The notes beneath the pieces were generated by a model. That model was not told where the DNA came from and made no database searches. It saw only the letters and a list, made by a program, of their open reading frames with translations. The position numbers and the translations under genes are program-made. From Actinomycetota bacterium (GTDB lineage: Bacteria > Actinomycetota > Actinomycetes > Nanopelagicales > Nanopelagicaceae), in assembly GCA_003151395.1 (NCBI GenBank), contig PLXJ01000039.1, positions 1 to 41,597 of the forward strand: a stretch of DNA of 41,597 nt, written 5' to 3'. Shown in pieces: positions 9,839-19,973 of this stretch (positions are counted from its first letter, which is position 1; every line of letters begins with the position of its first letter).

Positions 9839-10836
9839 GGAAGTTTCACCCTACCGCTTTTGAGTGCAGCGATTGCAGAAGTTACCGCGTTCGAATATTG
9901 CGCTCCGAGTTTGGTCAGCGCAACTGACTCCCCGCCATCCTTCACCGTGTACATATGTCCGAAAATTCCTTGGCTAGCATCCAACACATCAAGAATGCTC
10001 TGATCGTTGATGTTCGCACCCATCACATCTTGCACAGATATATCCACGCGCTTTGAAATCGCGCCGATCAAGATTTTCGTGCTTGATTTATCTAGCAAAA
10101 AATACTGGTCTGGTTCAACGCCAATCAAGTAGAGCGGGTGCTTTACTGTTGTAAATTTTGCAATTGAATCTTGTACTTCACTAGTCGAGGACCATTCTGA
10201 AAAAATGATATCCGCGCCTTGCGCAGTTAGTTTTCGAGTAGCCACCACCGGTAAGGTGTCAATAAACTGGCTATAGGCGATCGCCTTTGGTTTGACAGAC
10301 GCGACCCCGCGCTGAAAGTCAACAAAGAATGGCGACATGATGGTTGGCGCTAAAAATCCCACTTTATTACTCTTTGTTGCGGCTCCTGCCAGCACTCCGG
10401 CCAGATAGGCCCCATCACCATTAGAAAAAATCATGTCACTAATATTGAGACTGCCAACGCTGGCATCATTGATCAACGCAAATTGGGTAGTTGGATTTTT
10501 CAAGGCTACCAACGAGACCGCCTGGGCATAACCCGCACCCACCGCAATAACTAAGGAGTAGTTAGCGCTAGCAAGAAATTGCAGCCGTGATTCCCGATCA
10601 CTCTCCGAACCATTGGTAACCATCTCACGAACTGAGAGCGAAGTGAGTCCAAACTTCTTCTTGATTGCGTCAACACCTTTTGCTGCAGCGTCGTTGATCC
10701 CGTGATCTCCACGTCCACCAATGTCATATGCGATTGCGATTTTGACCAATATCGCAGCCTTCGCGGTGAGCGGCGCCAAGCTTAAAAGAAGCAAGGTTGA
10801 AACAAGTAACGCGCCTAACTTACGCACGCGGGACAA
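9835..10836 (-). CDS. BMP-family periplasmic-type substrate-binding protein
   Basis: 333 aa, member of the basic membrane protein/PnrA/Med family, whose characterised members bind nucleosides for ABC uptake. It has an N-terminal signal peptide ([20 protein letters not shown], Ala-x-Ala cleavage near residue 27), then [19 protein letters not shown] as the first family motif. Further ligand-fold segments are [20 protein letters not shown] and [23 protein letters not shown]. No lipobox cysteine is present, unusual for a Gram-positive binding protein. No permease or ATPase gene adjoins it. The start at 10836 overlaps trpS by 17 bp; GTG 10827 is an alternative. Ligand unknown; nucleosides are the family-based guess. 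Confidence 0.85.
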   Translation of the reverse strand: MSRVRKLGALLVSTLLLLSLAPLTAKAAILVKIAIAYDIGGRGDHGINDAAAKGVDAIKKKFGLTSLSVREMVTNGSESDRESRLQFLASANYSLVIAVGAGYAQAVSLVALKNPTTQFALINDASVGSLNISDMIFSNGDGAYLAGVLAGAATKSNKVGFLAPTIMSPFFVDFQRGVASVKPKAIAYSQFIDTLPVVATRKLTAQGADIIFSEWSSTSEVQDSIAKFTTVKHPLYLIGVEPDQYFLLDKSSTKILIGAISKRVDISVQDVMGANINDQSILDVLDASQGIFGHMYTVKDGGESVALTKLGAQYSNAVTSAIAALKSGRVKLP

Positions 10837-11824
10837 GGCCTATTCGCTCGAATGCTTCGGCGAGAGTTTTGCTCGCTACAATCTGCGCTTTTTCGGCACC
10901 TGCCTTAAGAATTGACGATAGGTGCGTTGGATCATCCAAAAGTTCTAAGGTACGAAGCCGAACTGGGCGTAGATATTCAACAACTACTTCGGCGACGTCT
11001 GCCTTAAAATCACCATATCCCTTACCTGCAAATTCAACTTCAGCTTCGGAAATGCTCTTACCTGAAAGTGCAGAATAAATAGTTAAAAGATTTGAAATTC
11101 CTGGCTTTTCGGCGATATCAAAACGTACCTCACGGCCAGTATCTGTGACTGCGCTCTTGATCTTCTTGGTATTTGACTCCGGAGTATCAAGGATTTCGAT
11201 GAGACCACTCATTGAATCGGCGGACTTGCTCATCTTTGATGTTGGATCCTGTAGATCATAAATCTTGGCGCCGGCCTTCAAAATGTATCCTTCGGGAATG
11301 GTAAAAGTCTTTCCGTATTGAGAATTAAAACGCGCAGCTAGGTCTCTAGTAAGTTCGATGTGTTGGCGTTGATCTTCACCTACTGGAACTTGGTCGGCTT
11401 GGTAAAGCAAAATATCAGCGGCCATAAGCATCGGGTATGTGAAAACGCCAACTCCAACTCGATCGTTGCCAACTTTTTGTGACTTGTCTTTAAATTGGGT
11501 CATGCGGCTCGCTTCGCCAAAACCGGTGAGACACTCCATGACCCAGGCAAGTTGATTATGTTCCACGACGTGGGATTGAAGAAAGAGCGTGCAATGCTCT
11601 GGATCCACACCCAGCGCCAATAACTGTGCGATGGAAGTCAGCGTATTTTTACGAAGCTCTTTTGGATCTGGAATCGAAGTCAGCGCGTGTAAGTCAACGA
11701 CGCAATAGAAAGCATCGTGGCTCTGCTGCAACTCAACCCATTGCTTGACCGCGCCTAGGTAGTTCCCGAGCTGGAAGGATCCATTGGTGGGTTGGATCCC
11801 TGAAAGTACTCTTGGCTTGGACAT
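10820..11824 (-). CDS. trpS: Tryptophanyl-tRNA synthetase
   Basis: Charges tRNA-Trp. 334 aa, the usual bacterial length. The class I signatures are present: [15 protein letters not shown] at residues 13-27 (HIGH-equivalent, here LGNY) and SKMSKSADS near residue 196. Also seen are the TrpRS stretches [30 protein letters not shown] (quoted in parts: [16 protein letters not shown] and [10 protein letters not shown]). It lies between the CNNM-type membrane protein and the BMP protein, but has its own apparent -10 box immediately upstream. Confidence 0.97.
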   Translation of the reverse strand: MSKPRVLSGIQPTNGSFQLGNYLGAVKQWVELQQSHDAFYCVVDLHALTSIPDPKELRKNTLTSIAQLLALGVDPEHCTLFLQSHVVEHNQLAWVMECLTGFGEASRMTQFKDKSQKVGNDRVGVGVFTYPMLMAADILLYQADQVPVGEDQRQHIELTRDLAARFNSQYGKTFTIPEGYILKAGAKIYDLQDPTSKMSKSADSMSGLIEILDTPESNTKKIKSAVTDTGREVRFDIAEKPGISNLLTIYSALSGKSISEAEVEFAGKGYGDFKADVAEVVVEYLRPVRLRTLELLDDPTHLSSILKAGAEKAQIVASKTLAEAFERIGLVPRA

Positions 11825-11831
11825 GCGGCTT

Positions 11832-11837
11832 ATCTTA
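11832..11837 (-). promoter_or_regulatory. -10 box of trpS (leaderless start predicted)
   Basis: On the minus strand TAAGAT ends 7 nt before the ATG of trpS at 11824, leaving no room for a ribosome binding site. It lies in the 30-bp gap after the CNNM-type gene, so trpS can be transcribed separately from it. Confidence 0.5.
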
Positions 11838-11854
11838 CTGAGTGCTATTCCCTG

Positions 11855-13180
11855 TTAGAGATTAATATCCCCTGAGATCAAGAGTTGACCTGCCCGCTTG
11901 CCCTCCATAGTTAAAACGGTGATTCGAGCTCCTGGAAGAGCCAGCACATCATGCACCTTTGGGAGACGACCAAGATAATGCATGACAAATCCGCCCACGG
12001 TTTCGTACGGACCTTCAGGTAATGGAATACCTGTCTGCTCTCTGAGATCTTCCAGTGAAATCAGCGCATCGACCTCATAATCGCCAGTTCTTGGTTGCGC
12101 CGTGACTTCATTCTCCGGTTCGTCATACTCATCTTCAATATCGCCGATAAAACATTCAACAATATCTTCAAGGGTGACGATGCCATCGGTGCCACCGTAT
12201 TCATCGAGGACAATTGCTAGATGGGCTCGCTTTACTTTTAACTCAGTGAGGGCGGGCAAAACTCCTTTTGTTGCAGGCAAAAATATAACTGGGCGCATAA
12301 TGTCTAGTACTGGCTTCTGCATATCTTCATCGCGCAAATTCAAGAGATCCCGGACATGGAGAAATCCGATTACCTCGTCACTCGATCCACGAGTGACGGG
12401 ATACCTCGAATGCGCGGTTCGGATTGCAACTAACTTCGCTTCGGCCAGAGTCAATCCAACATCTAGAAAATCAACTTCGGTGCGCGGCACCATGATTTCG
12501 TGAAGAACTAAATCTCCAGCGCTAAAAACATCCTCAACGATGTCACGCTCTTCATCCGAAAGTGCAGCATGCCCAGTGACAAGGTCAACCAGTTCTGCCT
12601 CTGAGATCTCACTGCGAATTTCTTGTGGTTTAAGTCCGAAGAGGCGAACAATGGCGTCGGTCGACTTGGAAAGCAACCAGATCACTGGGCGAAATGCATT
12701 TGCGATTCGATCGATAGTTGGCGCAGCTGCGAGCGCAATCTTCTCGGTTCTGTAGAGCGCTAAACGCTTTGGAACTAGTTCGCCAATCACCAGCGAGATG
12801 TAGGCAATCACCAGGGTGAGAAATACGACCGAGATTGCAGTACTCACGGTGTGGGAAGCACCCCAGCGTTCAAGAATAGGTATGGCGAAGGAACTTCCAA
12901 GCCGGGCGGATCCCAGGGCAGCCGAGAGAAAGCCACAGAATGTCACCCCAACTTGTGCGGCTGCGAGGAAGCGATTTGGGTTCTTGGTTAGTTTTGCCAG
13001 CCGCTGCGTCCGCTTGGGCTTTACTCCGCTCGCCTCCAACTGGCGAAGCTGAGACTCACGGAGCGAAATAAGCGCAATTTCAGCGGCCACAAAGATCCCC
13101 GCCACGATGATGAAAAAGAGCACTAAAAGGAGGTCAAAGAGCAACTGACCCATACTTCCGATCGGGGGGTTGGGCTCCAT
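11855..13180 (-). CDS. Hemolysin/CNNM family membrane protein (DUF21, CBS pair, CorC/HlyC)
   Basis: 441 aa membrane protein of the CNNM/CorC family, linked in other species to Mg2+ or divalent-cation export. Order: N-terminal DUF21 transmembrane domain with several hydrophobic segments (LLFDLLLVLFFIIVAGIFVA; GVTFCGFLSAALGS; VSTAISVVFLTLVIAYISL), then a tandem CBS pair beginning near VFSAGDLVLHEIMVPRTEVD and including FLHVRDLLNL and LAIVLDEYGGTDGIVTLED, then a C-terminal CorC/HlyC domain. The start at 13180 has GAGGA about 9 nt upstream; a second Met at residue 10 is possible. It heads the leftward group with trpS and the BMP-family gene; no functional link is evident. Confidence 0.9.
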   Translation of the reverse strand: MEPNPPIGSMGQLLFDLLLVLFFIIVAGIFVAAEIALISLRESQLRQLEASGVKPKRTQRLAKLTKNPNRFLAAAQVGVTFCGFLSAALGSARLGSSFAIPILERWGASHTVSTAISVVFLTLVIAYISLVIGELVPKRLALYRTEKIALAAAPTIDRIANAFRPVIWLLSKSTDAIVRLFGLKPQEIRSEISEAELVDLVTGHAALSDEERDIVEDVFSAGDLVLHEIMVPRTEVDFLDVGLTLAEAKLVAIRTAHSRYPVTRGSSDEVIGFLHVRDLLNLRDEDMQKPVLDIMRPVIFLPATKGVLPALTELKVKRAHLAIVLDEYGGTDGIVTLEDIVECFIGDIEDEYDEPENEVTAQPRTGDYEVDALISLEDLREQTGIPLPEGPYETVGGFVMHYLGRLPKVHDVLALPGARITVLTMEGKRAGQLLISGDINL

Positions 13181-13343
13181 TTTAGGCTGTCCTCACAGGG
13201 GTAAGGGTAGCGTTCGCAGAGGCTTTCATCTGAGCCAGACTGTGACTAATCTTTACCCACCAGCTGGCTTCCGCCCGTTGGGTTTTACCTTCATCCTACG
13301 GATCGTCGGGCACGTACCTGCCCGGAGAAGGAGTTAACAACTC
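13181..13343. other. Divergent intergenic region, CNNM-type gene / sugar ABC ATPase
   Basis: 163-bp spacer between two divergently transcribed genes, so it must carry both promoters. I can point to a purine-rich ribosome binding site GGAGAAGGAG at 13324-13333 for the ATPase, and a 6-bp hairpin CGGGCA/TGCCCG at 13307-13324 touching it. TAATCT near 13242 is a weak -10 candidate. No convincing sugar-repressor operator was found. Confidence 0.4.
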
Positions 13344-14429
13344 ATGGCTTCTGTTGTATTTCAAAACGCTTCGCGTATCTACCCTGGCACAACTAAGCCG
13401 GCTGTAGACAAATTAAATCTCACCGTTCAAGATGGCGAATTTCTAGTGCTGGTTGGACCATCTGGTTGCGGTAAGTCAACATCGCTTCGCATGCTTGCGG
13501 GTCTAGAAGAGGTTGATAATGGTGCAATCTTTATCGGTGACCGCGATGTGACTGATGTCGCACCTAAAGATCGCGATATCGCAATGGTGTTCCAGTCTTA
13601 CGCCCTCTACCCACATATGTCTGTTGCAGAAAACATGGGCTTTGCGCTCAAAATCGCAGGCGTAGCAAAAGAAGAGCGCGACCGTCGAGTTCTCGAAGCA
13701 GCAAAGCTGCTCGACCTCGAACCATATTTAGATCGTAAGCCGAAAGCGCTATCTGGTGGACAACGCCAGCGTGTAGCCATGGGTCGAGCAATTGTTCGTG
13801 AGCCACAAGTCTTCTTGATGGATGAACCGCTCTCCAACCTCGATGCAAAGTTGCGTGTAGCAACTCGTACCCAGATTGCTGCGCTTCAACGTCGTTTGGG
13901 AATTACAACTGTTTACGTAACCCACGATCAAGTAGAAGCTATGACAATGGGAGATCGCGTAGCGGTTCTCAAAGATGGCTTGCTCCAACAAGTTGATACA
14001 CCACGTAATCTTTACGATGCACCAGTCAATGCTTTCGTTGCAGGATTCATTGGCTCACCAGCCATGAACCTTTTGACCGCTCCGGTCTACGCTGGCAATG
14101 CGCTACTTGGTGATTTCAAAATCCACGTTCCAGCAAGTGTTACCGGAACAGTAACTGTCGGTATCCGCCCAGAGGGATTCACTCCTGCTTCTGCTGGATT
14201 CCACGTCTTGGTTGAAGTTGTTGAAGAACTCGGTTCTGATGCCTTCGTTTATGGCCGTCCAGTAGACCCAGATGTGAAGTTTGCAAATGCAACAGATGAA
14301 GGCGCACAAGTTATTGTCCGCTGGGATCCAAAGCATCCACCAAAGCCAGGAGACACGATTACAGTTGAAGCTATTCCAACTGCAATCCACCTCTTTGATT
14401 CAGCATCAGGTGAGCGCATCCATCAATAA
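13344..14429 (+). CDS. Sugar ABC transporter ATP-binding protein (MsiK/UgpC/MalK type)
   Basis: 361 aa ATPase energising carbohydrate ABC importers. Walker A is GPSGCGKST (residues 38-46), the Q-loop region is MVFQSYALYPHMSVAENM, the signature LSGGQRQRVAMGRA is at 136-149, Walker B FLMDEPLSNLDAKLR near 157, and the switch histidine YVTHDQVEAMT near 194. A C-terminal TOBE-type regulatory domain follows from about residue 240. No binding protein or permease genes adjoin it, so it is probably a shared ATPase serving several remote sugar importers, as MsiK does in Streptomyces. Strong ribosome binding site upstream and a strong terminator downstream mark it as monocistronic. Confidence 0.93.
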   Translation: MASVVFQNASRIYPGTTKPAVDKLNLTVQDGEFLVLVGPSGCGKSTSLRMLAGLEEVDNGAIFIGDRDVTDVAPKDRDIAMVFQSYALYPHMSVAENMGFALKIAGVAKEERDRRVLEAAKLLDLEPYLDRKPKALSGGQRQRVAMGRAIVREPQVFLMDEPLSNLDAKLRVATRTQIAALQRRLGITTVYVTHDQVEAMTMGDRVAVLKDGLLQQVDTPRNLYDAPVNAFVAGFIGSPAMNLLTAPVYAGNALLGDFKIHVPASVTGTVTVGIRPEGFTPASAGFHVLVEVVEELGSDAFVYGRPVDPDVKFANATDEGAQVIVRWDPKHPPKPGDTITVEAIPTAIHLFDSASGERIHQ

Positions 14430-14440
14430 ATGAAAGAATA

Positions 14441-14479
14441 AAAAAATCCCCCCGGTGATTATCGCCGGGGGGATTTTTT
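14441..14479. terminator. Strong bidirectional rho-independent terminator
   Basis: An 18-bp stem (one G-U pair) with a TTA loop: A6-T-C6-GG arm against CC-G6-A-T6 arm. The runs of A and T at the ends make it work for both the ABC ATPase gene (+) and the converging icd gene (-). Confidence 0.93.
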
Positions 14480-14487
14480 ATGGTCTG

Positions 14488-15702
14488 TTAGGCGAGTTTC
14501 TTCTGCAAGTTCTCATCAATGGCAGCCAAGAAATCTTGGGTGTTAAGCCAAGGAGCATCCTTTGAGATCAGATGCGCTAAATCTTTGGTCATCTTGCCCG
14601 ACTCGACGGTTTCAATACAGACTGTTTCTAGCGTCTTTGCAAATGCGGCGAGATCTGCATTGTCATCCAATTTTGCGCGATGCGAAAGACCTTGGGTCCA
14701 CGCAAAGATTGATGCGATTGGATTAGTGGAAGTCTGCTTACCGGCTTGGTGATCGCGGTAGTGGCGAGTAACTGTGCCGTGCGCGGCTTCGGATTCAACT
14801 GTTTTTCCGTCGGGCGTCATCAAGACCGAGGTCATCAAACCGAGTGAACCATAACCTTGAGCGACGGTATCGGACTGAACGTCACCATCGTAGTTTTTGC
14901 AAGCCCAGACATATCCGCCCGGCATACGTAGTGACATTGCCACCATGTCATCGATGAGGCGGTGTTCATACCAAATTCCAAGAGCATCAAATTGACTCTT
15001 GAATTCGGCTTGAAATATCTCTTCGAAGATATCCTTAAAGCGACCGTCATAGGCCTTTAGGATTGTGTTCTTAGTAGATAGATAAACGGGGAATTTACGC
15101 AAGATTCCATAATTGAGTGAGGCTCGCGCAAAATCGCGGATTGAGTCATCTAGGTTGTACATCGCCATCGCGACACCAGAACCCGGGAAGTCGAATACTT
15201 CGTGCTCAATAGTTTTTCCACCATCTTCGGGAACAAAGGTAATAGTTAACTTTCCCTTGCCTGGCACGCGGAAATCGGTTGCACGATATTGATCACCAAA
15301 AGCGTGACGACCGATAACGATCGGAAGGGTCCAATGTGGGACAAGACGCGGAACGTTGGAAATGATAATTGGCTCACGGAAAATCACTCCGCCAAGGATG
15401 TTACGAACAGTTCCGTTAGGCGATTTCCACATCTTCTTGAGGCCAAATTCTTCAACTCGAGCCTCATCTGGAGTGATAGTTGCGCACTTAATTCCAACGC
15501 CGTGCTTCTGAATGGCATGCGCTGAATCAATGGTTACTTGATCATCCGTGGCATCGCGGTTTTGAATACTCAAATCGTAATATTCGAGATTGACGTCGAG
15601 GTAAGGCAAAATTAATTTCTCTTTAATGAACTGCCAAATAATCCGTGTCATCTCATCGCCATCAAGTTCAACAACGGTTCCAGTTACCTTAATCTTCGCC
15701 AT
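14488..15702 (-). CDS. icd: NADP-dependent isocitrate dehydrogenase (dimeric, eukaryote-like type)
   Basis: Oxidative decarboxylation of isocitrate to 2-oxoglutarate with NADP+. 404 aa. The N-terminus [13 protein letters not shown], the substrate loop [20 protein letters not shown] and the segment [20 protein letters not shown] are diagnostic of the homodimeric, eukaryote-like class rather than the large monomeric enzyme found in many actinobacteria. C-terminal [19 protein letters not shown] contributes cofactor binding. A ribosome binding site (AGGA about 5 nt upstream) supports the ATG at 15702. It ends the long TCA/purine operon, after mdh. Confidence 0.96.
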   Translation of the reverse strand: MAKIKVTGTVVELDGDEMTRIIWQFIKEKLILPYLDVNLEYYDLSIQNRDATDDQVTIDSAHAIQKHGVGIKCATITPDEARVEEFGLKKMWKSPNGTVRNILGGVIFREPIIISNVPRLVPHWTLPIVIGRHAFGDQYRATDFRVPGKGKLTITFVPEDGGKTIEHEVFDFPGSGVAMAMYNLDDSIRDFARASLNYGILRKFPVYLSTKNTILKAYDGRFKDIFEEIFQAEFKSQFDALGIWYEHRLIDDMVAMSLRMPGGYVWACKNYDGDVQSDTVAQGYGSLGLMTSVLMTPDGKTVESEAAHGTVTRHYRDHQAGKQTSTNPIASIFAWTQGLSHRAKLDDNADLAAFAKTLETVCIETVESGKMTKDLAHLISKDAPWLNTQDFLAAIDENLQKKLA

Positions 15703-15758
15703 AATTTTCCTACTTTCTTCTGAGTAGTTCTTGAGCTCAATGGATTTATTAAATATTT

Positions 15759-16715
15759 TTACAGGTTTTTTACATCGGCTTGCTTGGTGCGAACTGCCTC
15801 CGCAGCAACCTTGAGCGCTGCGATCTCGCTTTCGGTGAGCTCGGTTTCAACTACTTCTACAACTCCAGAGCGGCCGATTTTCGCCTCAACACCGAGGTAA
15901 ACACCACTAATTCCGTATTGACCCTCTACCCATGCGCAGACCGGCATGATTTCGCCAGAATCCTCAATAACCGCCTTTGCCATCCGAGCTGCTGCAGCCG
16001 ATGGTGCGTAGTAAGCAGAACCCGTCTTCAAGAGCGCAACTACCTCGGCGCCGCCGTTTCGGGTGCGATCAACAAGTTCATTAATATCCGCTTCTGAAAG
16101 TAATGAAGTCAAAGGTTGGCCGTTGACGGTGCAGCGACTTGGAACTGGAACCATCGTCTCCCCGTGAGAACCGAGCGTGAGGGTTTTTACCGATCCAACC
16201 GGGACGGCAAGTTTTTCGGCAACAAAATTGGTAAAGCGGGCGGTATCAAGCATTCCAGCCTGACCCATCACTTGATGATATGGAAAACTAGTTGCAAGTT
16301 GTGTAAGGGCAGTCATTTCATCAAGTGGATTTGAAACCACGATGATGACCGCCTTGGGGGAATGTTTGGCGATATTTTCGGCAACGCCACGGACGATTCC
16401 GGCATTTACACCAATCAGGTCCATCCGAGACATCCCGGGCTTACGTGGAAGCCCTGCCGTAATGACAACAACATCAGAATTCGCAGTCGCCTCGTAGCCG
16501 GCGCCCTCCGGCGTCGTAGTCGCACCAATTACTTTTGTTTCAAATCCTTCGATTGCACGCGACTGATTCATATCAAGCGCTAGACCTTCGGGCTTGCCCT
16601 CCACGATATCCGTAAGGACTACCGTCTCAAAGATGTCGTATTCGGCGAGTCGAAGGGCGGTTGTTGAACCATAAAATCCACTGCCGACGACCGTAACTTT
16701 TCCAGATCTGCTCAT
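15759..16715 (-). CDS. mdh: Malate dehydrogenase (LDH-like type)
   Basis: Interconverts malate and oxaloacetate with NAD(H). 318 aa from ATG 16715, chosen because GGAGG lies at 16721-16725 at ideal distance; the in-frame ATG at 16727 would add MEGF and swallow that site. Motifs: [20 protein letters not shown] (residues 5-24, Rossmann), [13 protein letters not shown] (mobile loop arginines), [14 protein letters not shown], and [11 protein letters not shown] with the catalytic-type His. The sequence belongs to the lactate-dehydrogenase-like group of malate dehydrogenases (MDH type III). It lies between the DUF3017 gene and icd in the operon. Confidence 0.94.
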   Translation of the reverse strand: MSRSGKVTVVGSGFYGSTTALRLAEYDIFETVVLTDIVEGKPEGLALDMNQSRAIEGFETKVIGATTTPEGAGYEATANSDVVVITAGLPRKPGMSRMDLIGVNAGIVRGVAENIAKHSPKAVIIVVSNPLDEMTALTQLATSFPYHQVMGQAGMLDTARFTNFVAEKLAVPVGSVKTLTLGSHGETMVPVPSRCTVNGQPLTSLLSEADINELVDRTRNGGAEVVALLKTGSAYYAPSAAAARMAKAVIEDSGEIMPVCAWVEGQYGISGVYLGVEAKIGRSGVVEVVETELTESEIAALKVAAEAVRTKQADVKNL

Positions 16716-16747
16716 GAAGCCCTCCATAATGTGAACTAGCGGTAATC

Positions 16748-17020
16748 CTACTTTGCGTGAGGCAAAGTGAAAGCCAGAACAAAAAGCAGGATCGTGAACG
16801 CCATTGGAACGAGCAGCTCGATGGTCCGTTTTGTGACGCCATTCGTATAAGCAATGTAGGTGTAGAGCGCTCCACCAATTGAGACCAGTATTGAGCAGGT
16901 TCGAACGGCGCTAAAAATCCCAATTGTGACGCCGATTACAAGAAGTGTTATTGCAAGAATCCGCCAGATGCCGTCAGACCCCGGAAGACGAGGAAGTTTC
17001 TTACCGAGGGTTACGAGCAC
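16748..17020 (-). CDS. DUF3017 small membrane protein
   Basis: 90 aa with three hydrophobic segments ([53 protein letters not shown]) separated by short basic loops, matching the actinobacterial DUF3017 family that is usually encoded right after folD. Function unknown. The start overlaps the end of folD by 20 bp. No catalytic residues are recognisable. Confidence 0.8.
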   Translation of the reverse strand: MLVTLGKKLPRLPGSDGIWRILAITLLVIGVTIGIFSAVRTCSILVSIGGALYTYIAYTNGVTKRTIELLVPMAFTILLFVLAFTLPHAK

Positions 17021-17849
17021 GAGCAGCCATTTCTACGACATTGGTTATTAACATCGCCCGGGTCATTGGACCGACCCCTCCAGGCATTGGAGCAATAAAT
17101 GCAGCAACTTCTGCGACGCCAGGGTGGATATCCCCAATCATGCCCGCTTCCGTACGAGTGATTCCGACATCCAAAACGGTAGCTCCAGGTTTGACCATAT
17201 CAGGAGTCAAAATATGCGCACTTCCAACGGCGGCAATGATGATGTCCGCTCGCCTGGTGTGGAAAGCAAGATCTTTGGTCGAAGTGTGAGTAATCGTTAC
17301 CGTCGCATCATCGCCTTTTCGAGTAAGCATCAGAGAAAGTGGACGACCCACCGTTAAACCTCGACCCATGATCACGACCTCGGCTCCTTTGGTACTGATG
17401 TTATAGCGGTGGAGTAGTTCAAGAATTCCATGTGGAGTGCACGGCAATGGGGCAGGTTCTCCGATCACGAGCTTTCCCAGATTTAAAGGATGCAATCCAT
17501 CGGCATCTTTATCTGGATCGATTGACTCGAGAATCAAGTTAGCAGAAATTCCTTTTGGAAGTGGCAGCTGAACAATATAACCAGTGCACTCTGCAGAATT
17601 ATTTAGATCCTTAATTGCGGCCAGGACATCCGCTTGCGACGCGGTTGCTGGTAAATCGACACGAATAGAGGCGATGCCAACTTCAGCACAATCGCGGTGC
17701 TTCCCCGAAACGTAGGAATGCGAGCCTGGATCATTACCAACCAATACTGTCCCAAGTCCGGGTTTATTGGTCATAGTTGCAACGATCAAAGCTAACTCCG
17801 CTTTTATGGTTTTAGCTGTTGCCTTGCCATCGAGAATCTGTGCGCTCAT
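17001..17849 (-). CDS. folD: Methylenetetrahydrofolate dehydrogenase/cyclohydrolase
   Basis: Bifunctional enzyme producing 10-formyl-tetrahydrofolate, the formyl donor used by PurN and PurH encoded next to it. 282 aa from ATG 17849, supported by AGGAT at 17856-17860; a TTG two codons earlier is less likely. Motifs: active-site [15 protein letters not shown] (Tyr and Lys near residues 47-51), [25 protein letters not shown] (given in parts: [16 protein letters not shown]), [15 protein letters not shown] for the cofactor, and [14 protein letters not shown] near the C-terminus. Confidence 0.96.
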   Translation of the reverse strand: MSAQILDGKATAKTIKAELALIVATMTNKPGLGTVLVGNDPGSHSYVSGKHRDCAEVGIASIRVDLPATASQADVLAAIKDLNNSAECTGYIVQLPLPKGISANLILESIDPDKDADGLHPLNLGKLVIGEPAPLPCTPHGILELLHRYNISTKGAEVVIMGRGLTVGRPLSLMLTRKGDDATVTITHTSTKDLAFHTRRADIIIAAVGSAHILTPDMVKPGATVLDVGITRTEAGMIGDIHPGVAEVAAFIAPMPGGVGPMTRAMLITNVVEMAARARNPR

Positions 17850-17862
17850 ATTCAAATCCTAA

Positions 17863-19413
17863 CTATGCATGTGAGAAGTGGCGAACACCGGTAAAAAACA
17901 TGGCAATTCCCGCGCTCTTTGCTGCCGCTATTACCTCTTCGTCGCGAACGCTTCCTCCAGGTTGCACCACTGCGATGATGCCGGCGTCTATCAAGATCTG
18001 CAGTCCATCGGCAAAGGGGAAGAACGCATCGCTTGCCGCAACAGAACCACGCGCTCGATCACCGGCGCGAGATACGGCAAGTTTTGCAGAATCAACTCGA
18101 TTGACCTGGCCCATTCCAACTCCGACGGACGCTCCATCATGCGCTAACAAAATTGCGTTACTTTTTACCGCTCGAATAGTTCTCCATGCGAATTGCAAAT
18201 CAGCTAATACTTCAACATCGACTGGTTCACCCGAAACTTGCTTCCAGAGTTTTGCGCTATCACCGGGTGCGTTAATGAGGTCAGTTTCCTGAATCAGTAG
18301 TCCCCCGGAAATCGGGCGACGCTCCACTCCTGAATTCACGTAATGATCAAGGGTAAGAATCCTGATCGATGGTTTCTTGGAAAGTACTTCTACTGCCCCG
18401 TCTTCATAGCTTGGGGCAATTATAACTTCGGTGAATACCTCTGCCAAAGATTTGGCCATGGCAAGGGATACCGGTCGATTTGTGGCAACGACTCCTCCAA
18501 AGGCCGATACTGGGTCACAGGCATGCGCCTTTTCGTACGCATCCTCAATTCGAAGACCGATTGCTATCCCGCACGGATTAGCGTGTTTGATAATCGCAAC
18601 GCAAGGTTCACTATGGTCATACGCACTCCGAACAGCCGCATCCGCGTCGGTGTAATTATTAAAAGACATCTCTTTGCCATGCAATTGAACGGCTTGGGCG
18701 ATGCCGGGTTGAATCCAAGAAGTTGCGTTCGAATATACGCTCGCACGTTGATGGGGATTTTCACCGTAGCGAAGTGAAGCTATACGATGAAAAATCGCCG
18801 CCTTCCACTCATCTTCTACTTCTAGTTGTTCACCTAACCAGGTGGCAATTGCAGCGTCATATTCGGCGGTAGTGCGGAAAGTTTCCATCGCTAATCGAGT
18901 GCGTTCCTCTAGCGTAAATCCTCCATTGGAGATTGCACGGTAGAGCATTTCGTACTGCTCTGGATTGGATATGACCGCCACAGAACCATGATTTTTTGCT
19001 GCTCCGCGCAGCATCGAGGGACCACCAATATCTATCTGCTCGATACATTCCGCAAAATCATTCGTTGATGCAATTGTCTGCGTAAATGGATAGAGGTTTA
19101 TTACGATCAAATCAAACGGGGCAATGTCGTGTGAAGCGATCGCGGCAAGGTGCTCCGGATTATTTTGATCGGCCAATATTCCACCGTGAATCCGCGGGTG
19201 CAGAGTTTTTACCCTTCCACCCATCATCTCCGGAAAGCCGGTGTAATCCTCCACCGCAATCACGGGTATTCCCGCCGCAGCTAAAGTCTTGGCAGTGGAT
19301 CCTGTTGAAAGAATTTCAGTGCCGGCGGCGGCGAGGGCAGTTCCGAGTTCAACTAAACCAGTTTTATCATAGACGCTAATGAGCGCACGGCGTATTGGCT
19401 TAATTGTGTTCAC
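17863..19413 (-). CDS. purH: Bifunctional AICAR transformylase/IMP cyclohydrolase
   Basis: Last two steps of IMP synthesis: formylation of AICAR with 10-formyl-THF, then ring closure. 516 aa. The N-terminal MGS-like cyclohydrolase domain begins [17 protein letters not shown] (residue 8) and contains [10 protein letters not shown] and [15 protein letters not shown]. The C-terminal transformylase domain carries [12 protein letters not shown], with the catalytic Lys-His pair. It starts with GTG at 19413, overlapping the purN stop as GTGA. Product IMP feeds guaB/guaA encoded at 26877-30685. Confidence 0.97.
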   Translation of the reverse strand: MNTIKPIRRALISVYDKTGLVELGTALAAAGTEILSTGSTAKTLAAAGIPVIAVEDYTGFPEMMGGRVKTLHPRIHGGILADQNNPEHLAAIASHDIAPFDLIVINLYPFTQTIASTNDFAECIEQIDIGGPSMLRGAAKNHGSVAVISNPEQYEMLYRAISNGGFTLEERTRLAMETFRTTAEYDAAIATWLGEQLEVEDEWKAAIFHRIASLRYGENPHQRASVYSNATSWIQPGIAQAVQLHGKEMSFNNYTDADAAVRSAYDHSEPCVAIIKHANPCGIAIGLRIEDAYEKAHACDPVSAFGGVVATNRPVSLAMAKSLAEVFTEVIIAPSYEDGAVEVLSKKPSIRILTLDHYVNSGVERRPISGGLLIQETDLINAPGDSAKLWKQVSGEPVDVEVLADLQFAWRTIRAVKSNAILLAHDGASVGVGMGQVNRVDSAKLAVSRAGDRARGSVAASDAFFPFADGLQILIDAGIIAVVQPGGSVRDEEVIAAAKSAGIAMFFTGVRHFSHA

Positions 19414-19973
19414 AGGTTTCCTGTCCGTCCATATCCTACGAGCGTCTCTACAATGAGGGCTCGTTCAGCAATCTTAATGCGTTCATGCAATGAAGATTCA
19501 TCATCACTCTCGTTGATGATCACAGATTGCTGGGAAATGATGGGACCCGTATCCATTCCACTGTCTACCCAATGCACAGTTATACCCGTGACGGTTGCCC
19601 CGGCGGCTAGCGCGTCTCGCACTGGATGTGCGCCAGGAAATAGGGGTAACAGCGCCGGATGAGTATTAATGACGCTAAAGGTTGTGACGAAGCGAGGGGA
19701 GAGAATTCGCATAAATCCAACGCTCACCACCAGATCTGGTGCAAAAGTTTCTGCAACACTAAATATCTCTTGATCCCACGCGGTTCGATCTTTCCCCACG
19801 GGCAAATAAATCGCAGGAATTCCATACTTATTGGCAATGCTTAAAACGGGGGAATCTTTATCACTTATGAGGCCTATAAAATCTGCAGCGATTTGACCAG
19901 TTCGGTGGGCTTCCAATATTGCCGCTGCCAACGTCCCGGTACCCGAGGCCAGTAGCAAAATTCGCTTAGCCAC
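19410..19973 (-). CDS. purN: Phosphoribosylglycinamide formyltransferase
   Basis: Formylates GAR using 10-formyl-THF. 187 aa from GTG 19973, which overlaps the upstream stop over 8 bp (GTGGCTAA). A longer reading frame to 20078 would only add residues encoded inside the membrane-protein gene. Motifs: [15 protein letters not shown] (phosphate-binding loop, residues 5-19), [37 protein letters not shown] (given in parts: [14 protein letters not shown]), with the catalytic Asn-His pair, and [14 protein letters not shown]. Adjacent to purH and folD, its functional partners. Confidence 0.96.
   Translation of the reverse strand: MAKRILLLASGTGTLAAAILEAHRTGQIAADFIGLISDKDSPVLSIANKYGIPAIYLPVGKDRTAWDQEIFSVAETFAPDLVVSVGFMRILSPRFVTTFSVINTHPALLPLFPGAHPVRDALAAGATVTGITVHWVDSGMDTGPIISQQSVIINESDDESSLHERIKIAERALIVETLVGYGRTGNL

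Noticed and set aside
13307-13333. Hairpin at the ribosome site of the sugar ATPase as a riboswitch
   Set aside because: Only a 6-bp stem with no conserved aptamer features.
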